Positions 39,276 through 50,580 of a stretch of 64,000 nt of DNA are shown here, piece after piece; positions within the stretch are counted from its first letter, which is position 1, and each line of letters opens with the position of its first letter. The DNA comes from an uncultured Verrucomicrobiae bacterium (GTDB taxonomy: Bacteria; Verrucomicrobiota; Verrucomicrobiia; Limisphaerales; AAA164-E04), in assembly GCA_943788245.1 (NCBI GenBank), contig CALSPN010000004.1, forward strand, positions 37,215 to 101,214. Direction: 5' to 3'. A program made the position numbers and the translations under genes. The notes below the pieces were generated by a model. The model was not told where the DNA came from, ran no database searches, and worked only from the letters and a program-made list of their open reading frames with translations.

Positions 39276-42200
39276 CTACCTCGTCTGCAAATAACCGATC
39301 AAATCAGCAAGATCTTGATCGCTCATAGCCTCACCCCACCCCTCTGGCATGAGTGATTGTGAGGATGCTTTGATTGATCGGACCTGAGCCTTGTCAATGA
39401 ACCTCTTTTCACCTGATGTCATGGTCACATGCAAATCGCTGGGTGTTTCATGAGTGATCAAAACCGTCCACTCGACTCCGTCGTTGAGCAACAACTCATG
39501 GGCAATATAAGTTTGTTCAATCGCCTCATTAGGATTCAAAATAGCCGTTAAAAGCGCCAGACCTGAACGATCATTCAGGGAATCTAAATCGGGCCCAACA
39601 TCTGCACCCACCGCTTTAAATCGATGACATAACTGGCAATTTTGCTCAAACAATTGGCGACCTCTTGAAGCATCTCGAGTGAGTCTGGCCAAGTTCCCGA
39701 AACGCTTGGAAATGGATTCTGTTTTCGTCCTGGATAGCCCAAGTCTGGTTCTTCTGTCTTCAATCGCCTCAATAGCCAGAGAGCGCAGCTCCGGGTCAGG
39801 TAGTCTTTTCAGACTAAGTTCCATTTGCTGAGTCATGCTGGTATCGTCAAATGTTTGTTGCGTCTTTTCAAAAACGCCGGTCTTCAGAGATGTCAGAAAC
39901 ATCCGTGCTCGCCTCGCGGTTTTTCAATGCCATGGACAACAATACGCGACGCTCTTCAAGTGCAGATTGGTTCCACACCTTACCATACCATGTAAAGTTA
40001 TTCTTGAACGGCTCCATATCAGAAGCCATGACTTTCAGCATCTCATGCCGCGTTTCATGTCGAATTTCATTTTCAAATGAAAACATATATTCCACCCAGG
40101 GAGCCCAGTCTCGGACACCTCGCGTTGTCCACAAAAACTGAAATGCATGGAAAGGCTCCGAAGCATTCAAATCTCCAAGTCCGGCCAACACACTCATCGC
40201 CAATCCTTGCATGGCATTCTGAATGTCTGGAGTTGAATCAAACAAATTCGAGTTCCCTCTGTTCTTCAGAAAATGAGAAGCCAAGGAAAGTGCCCGTGTG
40301 CCATTCATAAGATCAAGTCCATTCATCTTGTGCTCTTTCTGGAACAATGCGATTTCATGAGGAGACAAGAGCATGCATTCCTCCTTCATTGGGTGCGATT
40401 TTCTGCCAGAACCCAACGTTCACGCTGTGATTTCATCCATTGCATGACCTTCGACTCCATCCATTCAGGGTGCGTATTTACCCCGGCTTTGACCAAAGGC
40501 TGTAACATCCTGTTTTGCTGGCATTCAGAGCAGGAAATCACGTGACTCAACATGGGGCGAAGATACTGAGAAGCGGCAATCAGGAGCGCTTGCCGCATGG
40601 TTGAATGATCAGCATGCTCGTGCATGAAAGAAGTGATGCTTTCAATCTTCCCATTTTCATATCCAGAACTGATGGAGAGCATGGCCTGAAACCTGACCGC
40701 TGGGGATGGATCACGCAGCAGTTCCAGCACTGATTCTGCAGATTGCGCACGACGATTCACGTTGGATTCCGAGTGTAATTCACTTAATGCGCACTGCATT
40801 TCGGCGCACTTCAGGGTGATCGTCCCTGAAACTGGCTTCCAGAACCTCATCACCCATGTGCCCCAGCAATCCCAGCAACCACAAGACGTGAACGCGTGCT
40901 TTGGCATTGTCTGTTTCCTCTAACAATGCTTTGAGGCCTGGAACTATGTCGCGCGTATCAGATTCAATGATGAGGCGCTGAGCCGTATCCCTCACCCAAC
41001 TATTTTCATGATTGAGGTGATACACGAGATCGGATGGCTTTAGACCCGCTAATTTGGGGATTTTATTTGGGGATTTTGTTTTTTTTCGCAATCGCGTAAA
41101 TGCGCCCTCGATTGCTACCTGCTCGTGTATTCAGATATTGTTCGACGTCATCTGGTATCCATTCCGTATGCTCAATAACCAATCGATACATGTCAGCAAT
41201 GAACAAGCTACCGTCTGGACCAGTCTTTGTCATCGTGGGACGAAACCAGGGATCGCGACTCGCAAGGAACTCACGTGCTTGCTCATGGTCAGGGCGCTCA
41301 GCGGAGAAAGTAACTCCATCACGCTTCAAGAGAAAATGGCGCACCAAATTGTGAACGGGTTCACTGACAAAAACATGTTGCTGGTCATCATCAAAGAGCA
41401 CGTTGTCACGATAGATAGTTGGGCTGCAAGCCGATGTAACATGACCTCGCATACCGACGTCATTAAATCTTTGCAGACTGGGAGCAATTTGGTCGATTTT
41501 TTTGGAAGCAAGGTCGGCTGCCAATTGTATTTTATTCGACCCTAGATCAGGAATAACGGCCCCCTTTGAGTAACTGTCAGGCAAGTGATAATGCCACAAC
41601 CAGTTTGGATTATTATTACCAAACCAATTCCCCCAATCATCGCGCGTTCGACCAAATTGCGTTTGACCTTCTATGCCCTCAAACTGCCCTGTTCCAGGAT
41701 GAAACCGGAAATCCTTAGACCTCAAATTAACAGTTTGATTTGACCATAAGGAGCTTATTTCGCCACCGCTGTCGCCATTCGCACCATATAGCCAGTGATC
41801 GAGCCCATAGGCGAACCCATTCACGCGGTGTTGCTGATTACCCTCCCCAAACCCGGAAAACATATTTCTCCGGAAGTCTGCTTGACCATCATCATCCAGA
41901 TCAGCCGCAAAAAACACATGCGGTGCCGCGCTCACCCACAGACCGTTCTCCCATGGATACAGCCCTGAAGGAAACGGTATCCCATCCAGAAAAACGGAGG
42001 CCTCGTCATAGACCCCATCCCCATCCACATCTTTTAATCTTTTAATTCTTCCTCCGGGCTTGCCATTGGCATCAATACCCAGCGGATAATCACGCATTTC
42101 AGCTACCCAAAGGAATCCATCAGCTGACCATTCAAAAGCAACTGGATCTTCTATCAAAGGCTCCGAGGCCACGCATCTGATCTCGAATGCATCGTCCAAT

Positions 42201-44117
42201 TCGAACGCGGACAGAGCTTCATCCACATCTTTGGGTTGAGGGCGATTTCCCAGCAGAATTGCCTCAAAAGACTTACGCTGAACCAAATCAGGCAAATGCG
42301 CCGTATCTTCATTTTGAACCCAAACATGCCCATCGGCAAACCAGGCACCATTATCGCGATGAGGACCTGATCGGATAAAAGCCGGTATCGCGTCTTCATC
42401 GCCTCGCTGACCTTCCATGACCAGTCGGGTCCAACCTCTTTGAAAGCCAAGAACTAACTCAGGAATAAAAATGTAGGCTGCGTAATCTTGCTCATCTGAT
42501 TTGAGTAAATCCGCGTGACCATCACCATTGATATCAACCAAACGAACACCCGCATCCCGCCCTTCGTCATCTATCAAGTGCAGGTCTTCGGGCCAGGAAT
42601 AATTCAATTCCTCCCAAGTTTGACGACTCTGATTCCATTTTAAAACCCCATGTTGATCAGGGTAAGCGACGATCAATTCATCGATACTATCTCCATCCAC
42701 ATCGTGAACGATCACTCCATCTCCCACTCCCCTTGAGGACTGTTTGAACCGGCTTCCCTCCGCAGCGCAGTTCTGAAATCAAACTTCCCTTTTCTTCAAA
42801 CCCATTCTCAGAGCGCACCCATGCCCCTTCGGAATTTTCAGTTCGGTGTAAAAAAGCAACAGGTCCGTTAGCCCAGAATACTCCGTGTTTCAGTCCCGTT
42901 GTTTCACCCGATTTGGTGACAACATTCAGTGGGGACTCTACCGTTCGATATTCCTGTTTGGATGGTTGCCAGATGCGCATGGCCCGCTCATTTTCATGCC
43001 CCAGAAGCACGTCTAGATATCCATCACCATTGGCATCCAGTAATCGGATACCGGCATCATTTCCTCCTGCATTCCGAAGTGATTGTCCATCCAGTAAATT
43101 ATCTTTCAAACGATCAGACGCTTCCTCGAACGTCAGGAATTTGATACGTCCCCCATACGTCTCAGTAGCGTAGTCAATAAGCGCATTCACCTGATCATTC
43201 CGAATCCATCCGTGAGGGTGGAAGATCCATGTAAACACACCCTGCTTGATCACTGCAATGTCGAGTGCACGCTTCCAGTCCTCCACCGTAATCTCATTAT
43301 TCACACCATGCAGGTTTTGAGCTTCCCAATCACTCGGCGCCAAGGCCGGAAATTCCCAGCAGACATTATTGATAATATAAGGGTATGGGTAATTTTTGAT
43401 GGTCGTGGTGAAGGAGGGAAAAGGCACATATTTGGTATACCGTTCCTTGCCTGCTGCATCCAGGACCAGCTCACGGGGCAACTCCTTGTCATCACTCGTA
43501 AAAAGACACATCACACTGGAATCGATTTCCATAAAATTCCCTTGTGCAGAGATTTGAGGAAATATTTCGCTGTAAAATCTCGGACTAGGAGAATTAATGG
43601 AATCACAGCACGGCATCCTGTAAGCCACCGCACGATTACCGGGAATGGTATTCAGCAAGTCGATACCACCCATGACAGTGTTGACCGCACTTTGAAAATT
43701 CCCCTTGGCAAGCAGAGGGCATGGGTGAGACAGGGTATGCACTTCCAAAGACAAACCTTCGTTCAGCCAAGTTTGAAATTGCAGATGATCAGGCTGAAGC
43801 GCATTACAGTAGATACTGACAGGTGCACGACCATCGATTTTTTTCAGTCGTTCAAGGATAGGTCGGAGATAAGACTCGAATTTTTCAGGCGTTCTCAAGT
43901 CATCAATAGCCAGAATGATCACGGCTTCGACCCCCTCTTCCCCAATCCACTGAGGGGTAGTCAACTTAGGAAACGATTGATTTACATAAAAAGGATTATT
44001 TGGACTGAGATCCGTTGCTGACTGTAATGACACACACTCAGCAAAAAGAAGAATCAAAACAAACCATTGAAGCACGAAACTGGCTTGAGTTCGCTTTGAA
44101 CTTTTGTGGGATGACAT
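39276..44117 (-). CDS. Polysaccharide-deacetylase / PVC-type haem-binding CxxCH fusion protein (five indels)
   Basis: About 1612 residues after repair, from ATG 44117 (signal MSSHKSSKRTQASFVLQWFV). Order: NodB-like deacetylase (~50-300; A-I-D-D-L-R, E-V-H-T-L-S-H-P, F-H-P-H-G), FG-GAP-like repeats, a PVC-type sorbosone-dehydrogenase-like propeller (WVAEMRDYPLG, HRVNGFAYGLDHWLYGANGD, YRLVIEHTEW), HEAT-like helices, and a C-terminal cytochrome domain (CQLCHRFKAVGADVGPDL). Indels: 42723-42725, 41079-41086, ~40795, ~40390 (one base missing) and 39870-39874. Each join restores family-like sequence. Probably a periplasmic or surface oxidoreductase. The N-terminal deacetylase is the unusual part. 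Confidence 0.82.
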
Positions 44118-44183
44118 GATGTCATTTAAAGTCGGAATTGGCAGATTCAACAAGGAGATTTTGAAATCAATCCACTTTAAACA

Positions 44184-45557
44184 TCAGCGAGCGAACACCT
44201 CATGCAAACTTTCCTGAAGGATGTCCAAAGCAGCATTCATTTCAGCTTCATTGATCGTCAGAGGAGGCGTCAAGGTAAGGATGTTGCCCATCGTTATCTT
44301 GAAGTTCAGTCCTTTTGTCAAAGCCGCATACATAACCCCTTCGGCTTCTTCAATGGCTCGCTCAGCTGTTACCTGGTCCTTGAGCAGTTCCATTCCCATG
44401 AGGAGACCTTTTCCACGCACGTCGCCAATCATGGAGAATGTATCTGCCATTCGCTTCATCCGTTCCACCGCATGATTCCCCATCTTGACGGCATTATCGA
44501 GTAGATGATCCGATTCAATTACTTCAATGGCTGCCAATGCAGCGGCACAGGCGACTGGGTTTTTTTCGTGGGTGTAATGACCAAGAGCCTTGTCTGGCAT
44601 GGCATCGTTCAAACCCTCTCTGGCTATCAAGGCTGCCAGAGGGAAAATGCCTCCACCCAGTCCTTTTCCAATCACCACCATGTCGGGCACGATTCCATAA
44701 TGTTCAAACGTGAACATCTTTCCGGTTCGTCCGAGACAGTGAGGGATTTCATCCAGAATGAGAAGGGCTCCATGCTTATCACAGGCTTTGCGTATGCGTT
44801 GCCAGTAATCGTCAGGAGGAATAAACGGTGTCGATCTCACAGTTTCGGCAACCACCGCCGCCACATCGCCTTCTTTTTCGAGGACGTATTCGACGTAATC
44901 GGCACAGGAAAGGTTGCATGATTGACCGCATTTGAAAGGACAATGTTTATTGTCAGGAGGGGGAACATGTTCACATCCGGACAAGAGTGGCCCCACCCCG
45001 TTTCTGAAAACCGATTCACCCCCGATGGAAATGGCGTCCAATGAAGCACCATGGAATGAATCCCACATGGAAATGGTTTTATGACGTCCCGTGGCGACCC
45101 TCGCAAGCTTCAATGCCATCCCAATCGCAGACGTTCCACCGGGCGCAAAAAGTACTCGATTTAAATCACCAGGTGCGAGCGACACCAGTTTCTGGGCAAG
45201 CCGTATGGATACGTCATTTGTATAACGCCGTGTGCAGAAGGGCATCTCCAGCATCTGCTTGTTGACCGCTTCAACAACCTTGGGGTGACCGAACCCCACT
45301 TGATGCACATTATTACCATGAAAATCAATGATCCGGTTCCCTTGAATATCTTCCAGATAAACGCCTTCACACCCCTTGAGCACATTGAGGCAGGGTGTAG
45401 ACAAAGATTGATGCAAAAACACGGATGCATCTTCTTCTAATTTCTCTCGCGTAGCATCATCCAGTGTTTCTTTGGCCCAAGCCTGCCGGGCCGGAGACAA
45501 GTTGATATCACCTTCAGACCGCAGATGGTCCAGAGAATCGGAGGATTGTTTGTTCAT
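44184..45557 (-). CDS. Class III PLP enzyme, likely (R)-1-hydroxy-2-aminoethylphosphonate ammonia-lyase (PbfA-like)
   Basis: 457 residues, intact. The aminotransferase class III fold shows APGGTSAIGMALKLARV, SMWDSFHGASLDA, ILDEIPHCLGRTGKMF, and VIGKGLGGGIFPLAA, where the Lys is the PLP Schiff-base residue. The N-terminal S-E-G-D-I-N-L-S-P-A-R-Q-A-W and D-I-Q-G-N-R-I-I-D-F-H-G-N-N-V-H-Q-V-G-F patterns fit the PbfA lyases, which convert hydroxylated aminoethylphosphonate to phosphonoacetaldehyde. A Cys-rich insert (HCPFKCGQSCNLSC) is notable. The downstream position from PhnW supports the call. Generic class III aminotransferase is the alternative. Confidence 0.72.
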   Translation of the reverse strand: MNKQSSDSLDHLRSEGDINLSPARQAWAKETLDDATREKLEEDASVFLHQSLSTPCLNVLKGCEGVYLEDIQGNRIIDFHGNNVHQVGFGHPKVVEAVNKQMLEMPFCTRRYTNDVSIRLAQKLVSLAPGDLNRVLFAPGGTSAIGMALKLARVATGRHKTISMWDSFHGASLDAISIGGESVFRNGVGPLLSGCEHVPPPDNKHCPFKCGQSCNLSCADYVEYVLEKEGDVAAVVAETVRSTPFIPPDDYWQRIRKACDKHGALLILDEIPHCLGRTGKMFTFEHYGIVPDMVVIGKGLGGGIFPLAALIAREGLNDAMPDKALGHYTHEKNPVACAAALAAIEVIESDHLLDNAVKMGNHAVERMKRMADTFSMIGDVRGKGLLMGMELLKDQVTAERAIEEAEGVMYAALTKGLNFKITMGNILTLTPPLTINEAEMNAALDILQESLHEVFAR

Positions 45558-45571
45558 ATAGACCTGATGGC

Positions 45572-46401
45572 TTAGGGAGTCGTCTGCAGATCAGATAAAA
45601 CCTGCTGCAGCCGCTTCAATTTGTCAGTGTTGATAAAATCCAGTTTGGCTTCGTAAACCATTTTCCAGAAGTCAACCGTTTCGGGAGTTGCCCAGAAACG
45701 AACCTTGCGCCCCTGAGTATGCGCCTTTTTGATCCATTGGTTTAATTTAACTTTTTCAGTAGAAGTGAATTCACCTCTTCCGTTCCAATTAAAATGACTA
45801 CGCCAACTTTCACTTATCCACGGAATGAGAGAAACTGGGTGTTCATTCTTGTCAAGGTCACTAAGCCTCCCGTCAATAAACGCGTATCTCAATTTTTCTC
45901 TGGCCAATGTCTCAGTCGGTCTATTTCCAGATATGACAACCGTCACTGATCGATGCTGCATGCCTTTGCTACCATATTCTGTTAACATTTCACGATAATC
46001 ACTGAGGAGGTCTCTCAGGGCAGCATAGGTTGATTCTGCTTCCGATTTGAAATCTATCATCAGGTAGAAGGCAGGACCCTCTGGGTATATTGAACCTGAA
46101 TTCATCTTATGCCTCTTGAGCAGATGGCTCCAAGTAAAGGTCTTTGAGGGTGTTTCTCGGGCTTTACATCTACTCGATCATGCGCAACCAGAAGTTGAGT
46201 TCCCACGACGAACACATCCGCTTCCACGCTACAAAAGCCAGCATCCAGTGCATCAAGCAAGGGTCTGGGATGGTGATAGTCGTTGTGCGCATGAGCATTA
46301 GGCAACGGAGTTACCTCAGCCTCCAGGCATGCCGATTGAAGTGTAAAAGCAAGCCCTACACACAAAGCGCGGAAGACAAACAAACAAACGTGAATCATCA
46401 T
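45572..46401 (-). CDS. Secreted PLC-like/glycerophosphodiesterase-like protein (frameshifted)
   Basis: About 275 residues after repair, with signal peptide HVCLFVFRALCVGLAFTLQS (ATG 46401 or 46398). The TIM-barrel phosphodiesterase opening N-A-H-A-H-N-D-Y is followed by G-F-C-S-V-E-A-D-V-F and L-V-A-H-D, giving the catalytic His and Glu/Asp pattern of GDPD/PI-PLC-like enzymes. The frame breaks near 46110-46150: either two extra bases (restoring K-T-L-K-D-L-Y-L-E-P-L-L) or one missing base. It sits between PhnW and the PbfA-like gene (14 bases from the latter). It may release phosphate- or phosphonate-containing headgroups, which is inferred from the neighbours. Confidence 0.75.
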
Positions 46402-46447
46402 ATATTCTGGCAACTGGTTTTTACGGCAGGACGCGAACATAAAAGCG

Positions 46448-47581
46448 CTATTTCATGGATACGTTCATGTCCTCCAGGGCGCCTTTGATGGAGGCCACGA
46501 GTGCCAACACATCAGATTCAAAGATACGGCCAATGGACCCAATACGAAAGAGGTCCACTTGACTTATTTTCCCTGGATAAATAATCATGCCTCGGTCACT
46601 CAATTTTCGATAGAAAACATCAAAGGTGAATTTCGAATCTTCGGGAAAATGAAAGCTGGTGATCAGGTAGCTTTGTAGTTTGGCATCCAGATAGGATTTA
46701 AAACCTAGAGATGCCATACCTCTCATCAGGACTTCATGGTTTCGCTTGTAGCGGAGCGGCCCGTCCCTCAACCCCGCCCTCCCTGTCAAGCTCATTCAGA
46801 GCTTGCTCGAATGCCAGTAAAGAATGCGTTGGAGGCGAATATCTGAATTGACCATTTTTTTCAAATCCACGTAATTGCGCAGCAAGATCAAGGCTCAGAG
46901 AACGCGTTGTGGATTCATTGGCAAACAAGGGGTCGCGCTTGGCAATGACAAAGGAAAAACCTGGCACCCCTTCGATACATTTGTTGGCGGATGAAACGAG
47001 GAAATCGATGCAGGCATCCTCGAAATCAATCGGCATGCCTCCCAGACTGCTCATGGCATCCACGATGTAATGACGCTGAGCCGCTTTCACACCGTTTTAC
47101 CAATGGATGCTATGGGGTTCACGATCCCGGTCGTGGTTTCACAATGCACAACAGCGACATGCGTGATGTCGGTATCCTTCTCCAGGAGTGAGGCCACGTA
47201 TGCTGGATCGGGAGGTTCATTTTCACCCGTTCGGTAAACGGTATTCTCAATGCGAAGACACTTCAGCATCGCCACCATTCGTTCACCATAAGCCCCATTG
47301 GATAACACCAGAACTTTGCCCCCCTCAGGCACGGAAGTGGAGAAAACCGATTCGACACCAAAAGTGCCGCTTCCCTGCAGCAAGATACATTCATAACCCT
47401 TCTCCTGTGTCACACCGGCCAGTTTCAAAATGCGTTGGCGAATCTCTTTGACCTTGGCATTGAATTCGAAATGCCAGGATCCAGCATCTCGCAGCATTGC
47501 CTGTTTGACAGTCAGGCTTGTAGTCAAAGGCCCGGGTGTGAAAAGCACTTTATCCCTGGCAGTCGGTAAAGAATTGTTCAT
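46448..47581 (-). CDS. phnW: 2-aminoethylphosphonate:pyruvate transaminase (two indels)
   Basis: Cytoplasmic class V PLP aminotransferase converting 2-aminoethylphosphonate and pyruvate to phosphonoacetaldehyde and alanine. Conserved segments across the three frames are [79 protein letters not shown] (Lys holds PLP), [16 protein letters not shown] and [18 protein letters not shown]. One base is missing in the T-run 47095-47098, and one is extra at 46760-46762. Repaired length is 377 residues, normal for PhnW. No phosphonatase (PhnX) or PhnY/PhnA is in the window. Confidence 0.92.
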
Positions 47582-47698
47582 GAATAAACGGTTATTCTAG
47601 AATTGATTGCGATTATAATGCTCCATGATGAAGCTGTTCAGAGATTCGATATCACAACGAGGTTGAGATATCAACACCAATGAAGACTTCGGGTTCTC

Positions 47699-48847
47699 TT
47701 GACAACCTTCCACTCTCCCTCTACATCTGCGGGTGTGAACCCATTTTATTCCAACGCAAGATCTGTCTTTGCCTGCGTAACATTTTGTTTCTGTATAGTG
47801 ACACATTCATTATCGGGCCAAACAGAATTAAAAATGGCCGTTCAATTATACGATGTACGCCCCATTGGTGAGATATTGCAGGCCATTTTGTTACCCGCAT
47901 TTAAAAATTTCCTTGCTGAAGGAGAAGCAGTTCCGGGTCTTTCTTTATCGGGACCTGAGGGGCAAACCTACATCATAGAAACGACATCTGAACTTGGCAA
48001 ATCAGCTCGATGGTCGAAACTCTCCGAAATACAATTTACCGGCCACTCAAGTTTCACGTTGGATTTTGAAGGTGCAGGTAATTCAGTCAGATTTTATCGC
48101 GCCAGAAAGGTAATCGAGGCTCCTGATTTAAGAAGGTTTTCATGGATTCCTCCCGGAACTTTTACAATGGGAAGTCCTCTCAATGAGCAAAACCGAGACA
48201 CCGATGAAAACCCGTTAACCATTGTTACCCTCACAAGAGGGTTCTGGATGGGAAGATATGAAGTTACTCAAGGCGAATACCTTGAATTATTTGAAGAAAA
48301 CCCATCCCGCTTCAAGCTGGGACTCGATTATCCCGTTGAAAACACCAGCTGGGATATGGCGATGCTTTATTGCGAGCGTTTGACCCAGCGTGAAGCAGAG
48401 GCTGGACGATTACCTGAGGGCTTTATTTACCGGCTTCCCACCGAGGCCGAATGGGAGTATGCGTGCCGCGCGGGCACGACCACTCGCTATTCCTTCGGGA
48501 ATGATTCTGATTTTAAACTTATTGACGAGTACGCCTGGCATTTGGACAACTCGGAGGGCAGAACACATCCAGTGGATGAAAAACTCCCCAACCCATGGGG
48601 ATTGCATGGATTGCATGGTGGTGTTTACGAATGGTGTTTAGGCTGGCACGTTTTTTATCCCGGCGGGCGCGTCACGAATTATGTCAGCGGCCTCGGAAAG
48701 GATCACGTTTTGCGAGGCGGCGCATGGAGTGATCGCCCAAAAAATGGACGAGCTGCTGAAAGGCACTGGTTTGGCATCAATCTGGAATATGGAAACGTAG
48801 GCTTTCGTGTTGTCTTGGCGCAACCTTACCCTTTGTTGAATCAATGA
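47699..48847 (+). CDS. FGE/SUMF1-like secreted protein without the catalytic cysteines
   Basis: 382 residues. A signal-like segment covers ~20-40 (VFACVTFCFCIVTHSLSG), then a beta-rich region, then a formylglycine-generating-enzyme-like domain (~150-375) with IPPGTFTMGSP, GRYEVTQGEYLELF, YRLPTEAEWEYACRAGTTT and LRGGAWSDRPKNGRAAER. In true FGE the last region carries two copper-binding active-site cysteines; here the corresponding stretch has none. It therefore probably does not activate the nearby sulfatases and may bind a ligand or act as a structural domain. It is divergent from phnW. Confidence 0.82.
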   Translation: MTTFHSPSTSAGVNPFYSNARSVFACVTFCFCIVTHSLSGQTELKMAVQLYDVRPIGEILQAILLPAFKNFLAEGEAVPGLSLSGPEGQTYIIETTSELGKSARWSKLSEIQFTGHSSFTLDFEGAGNSVRFYRARKVIEAPDLRRFSWIPPGTFTMGSPLNEQNRDTDENPLTIVTLTRGFWMGRYEVTQGEYLELFEENPSRFKLGLDYPVENTSWDMAMLYCERLTQREAEAGRLPEGFIYRLPTEAEWEYACRAGTTTRYSFGNDSDFKLIDEYAWHLDNSEGRTHPVDEKLPNPWGLHGLHGGVYEWCLGWHVFYPGGRVTNYVSGLGKDHVLRGGAWSDRPKNGRAAERHWFGINLEYGNVGFRVVLAQPYPLLNQ

Positions 48848-48860
48848 TTGACCCGCTTGC

Positions 48861-50580
48861 CTAGGCCCACATCAACCAGATAAATCCGCCAATCATTACG
48901 CCCACCGCAGCACACGAGACAAAAAAGCCGATAACGGAGGTTTTGGAAGGTACGGGAACTTCAAAATTACTACCCGTGAACCATGTGGCTCTGTGAACAG
49001 GTTGAACTCCAGCAGGCAATTGACAACTTGTTGTAATAACTTCACCGGGTTGCACAGGCGTCCGAATGAGTTGATGAAATTGGTTTACCTTTGCCTCATT
49101 AGGCCTTTTGGTCAATAGACTTGCAATGATACCAGCAAGGGCAGCCGCCATTAAGTAAATCACGATTTGCCAGGGTTCATGAAGGATCGGTTTATCAGAA
49201 GCATTTTCAATCATCCCCAAAGACTTTGCAAATGGCAGGGATTGAATCCAATGCACCACACCCGGCTGCAGGGTCAGCCACCATACCGTAAATCCCGAAG
49301 CAGTACTCATCCAGGCACCAACGGCATTATATCGCTTCCAAAACAAACCAATCCAAAAGGCTATGCCCAGCATGGGAGCAATCTTAAGCCAGAATTTGAG
49401 CCCTTTAACGACGTCACTCATCCAGAAGGCAACAAACACACCGCTCAAAACAATCAAGATGGAAATACATCTCCCAATCAGCAGGTAGTGATCAGAAGAA
49501 CGGTTTTTAACAAGCGGTTTGTAGAGATTCTCCGTAAACAGTCCGGCAGCAGAAATCATCATTGAATCACAGGAACTCATCACTCCTGCCAGAATCGAGG
49601 CAAGAAAAAGCCCCAGGAGCCCCGGGAAAAGCGCTTGGTAAAAATTCGGCAGCCATCTGCCCGTATACCTGATCCGGATCAATGGAAGTCAAATCTGCTC
49701 CTTTTTGCATATACCAGGCCAGAGCTGCAATACCTGTCACCGCCCATGCAGCTGTACAGATACGCTTGATCAAATTGCCAGCTACGAAACCAAAGCGGCC
49801 ATCCATTTCAGTCCGCCCAGCACCACAAACCCCCATGATGAATGGCTGCGCTACAATACCTACTAATGACAACACCGCAAAAGTAGCTATGAAGAATGGT
49901 GTGACTCCCTCGGGTGCCACCATGGAAAGCATCGACGGATCGTTCAAAGTCTCCCGCACTCCAGAAAGACCGCCTACCGCCGAAAGTGTCCACGGCAATA
50001 GCATGACTGAAAAGAGAACGGTTAAAACCCCCTGAATGTAATCGGTGACAATCGCCGCACCCAATCCCCCTACCATTCCATAAGCAACAAACAAAACAGC
50101 AACCACCGGCACAGCAAATGAGGCACTTACCATTCCTTGCGTCCCAGACTCGACCAAGGCCCCTGCTCCCTTCAACAATAGACCGATTTTAACAGCCAAC
50201 CCGATGATCCCAACCATCGAAAACAACACGGCCACACTGGAACCAAACCTGAGTGCATAAACATCCGCAGTCGTCGTCGCACGGAACCGTCTGAAGATGG
50301 GAGCAATCAACCAATAGAATGGCGTATTGAACAACCAGAGCCATTGATACCAGATCCCTGACAATCCATGACGAAATGTGCCCGAAGCAACGACCACAGC
50401 CTGATCGGATGCTGTTCCAGTACCGAAAGCATGCATCATCATCATGCTTTTACCAAATCGCCGAGGCATGAAAAAATCAGATTGTTTTTGGATTCCTTTC
50501 CCCATTCTTACCCCCAGCCAGGTTATCCCGGCCAGATAAAGAAAGAGAACAGATAAGTCAGCCAGTGGTAATACATTCAT
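48861..50580 (-). CDS. Sodium:solute symporter family transporter (one frameshift)
   Basis: 572-residue SSS-family transporter after removing one extra base in the C-run 49620-49623. About thirteen helices; motifs include SDFFMPRRFGKSMMMMHAFG near helix 1-2, D-Y-I-Q-G and G-I-V-A-Q-P in the middle, and S-S-C-D-S-M-M-I-S-A-A-G-L-F-T-E-N-L-Y in helix 8-9. The C-terminal tail is extended (GVQPVHRATWFTGSN). The reconstructed join reads F-P-G-L-L-G-L-F-L-A-S-I-L-A-G. It overlaps the start of the dehydrogenase by 4 bases. The substrate is unknown. Confidence 0.87.

Noticed and set aside
43212..44021. 269-residue plus-strand ORF in the deacetylase fusion gene
   Set aside because: Antisense to conserved deacetylase sequence; no recognisable domain.
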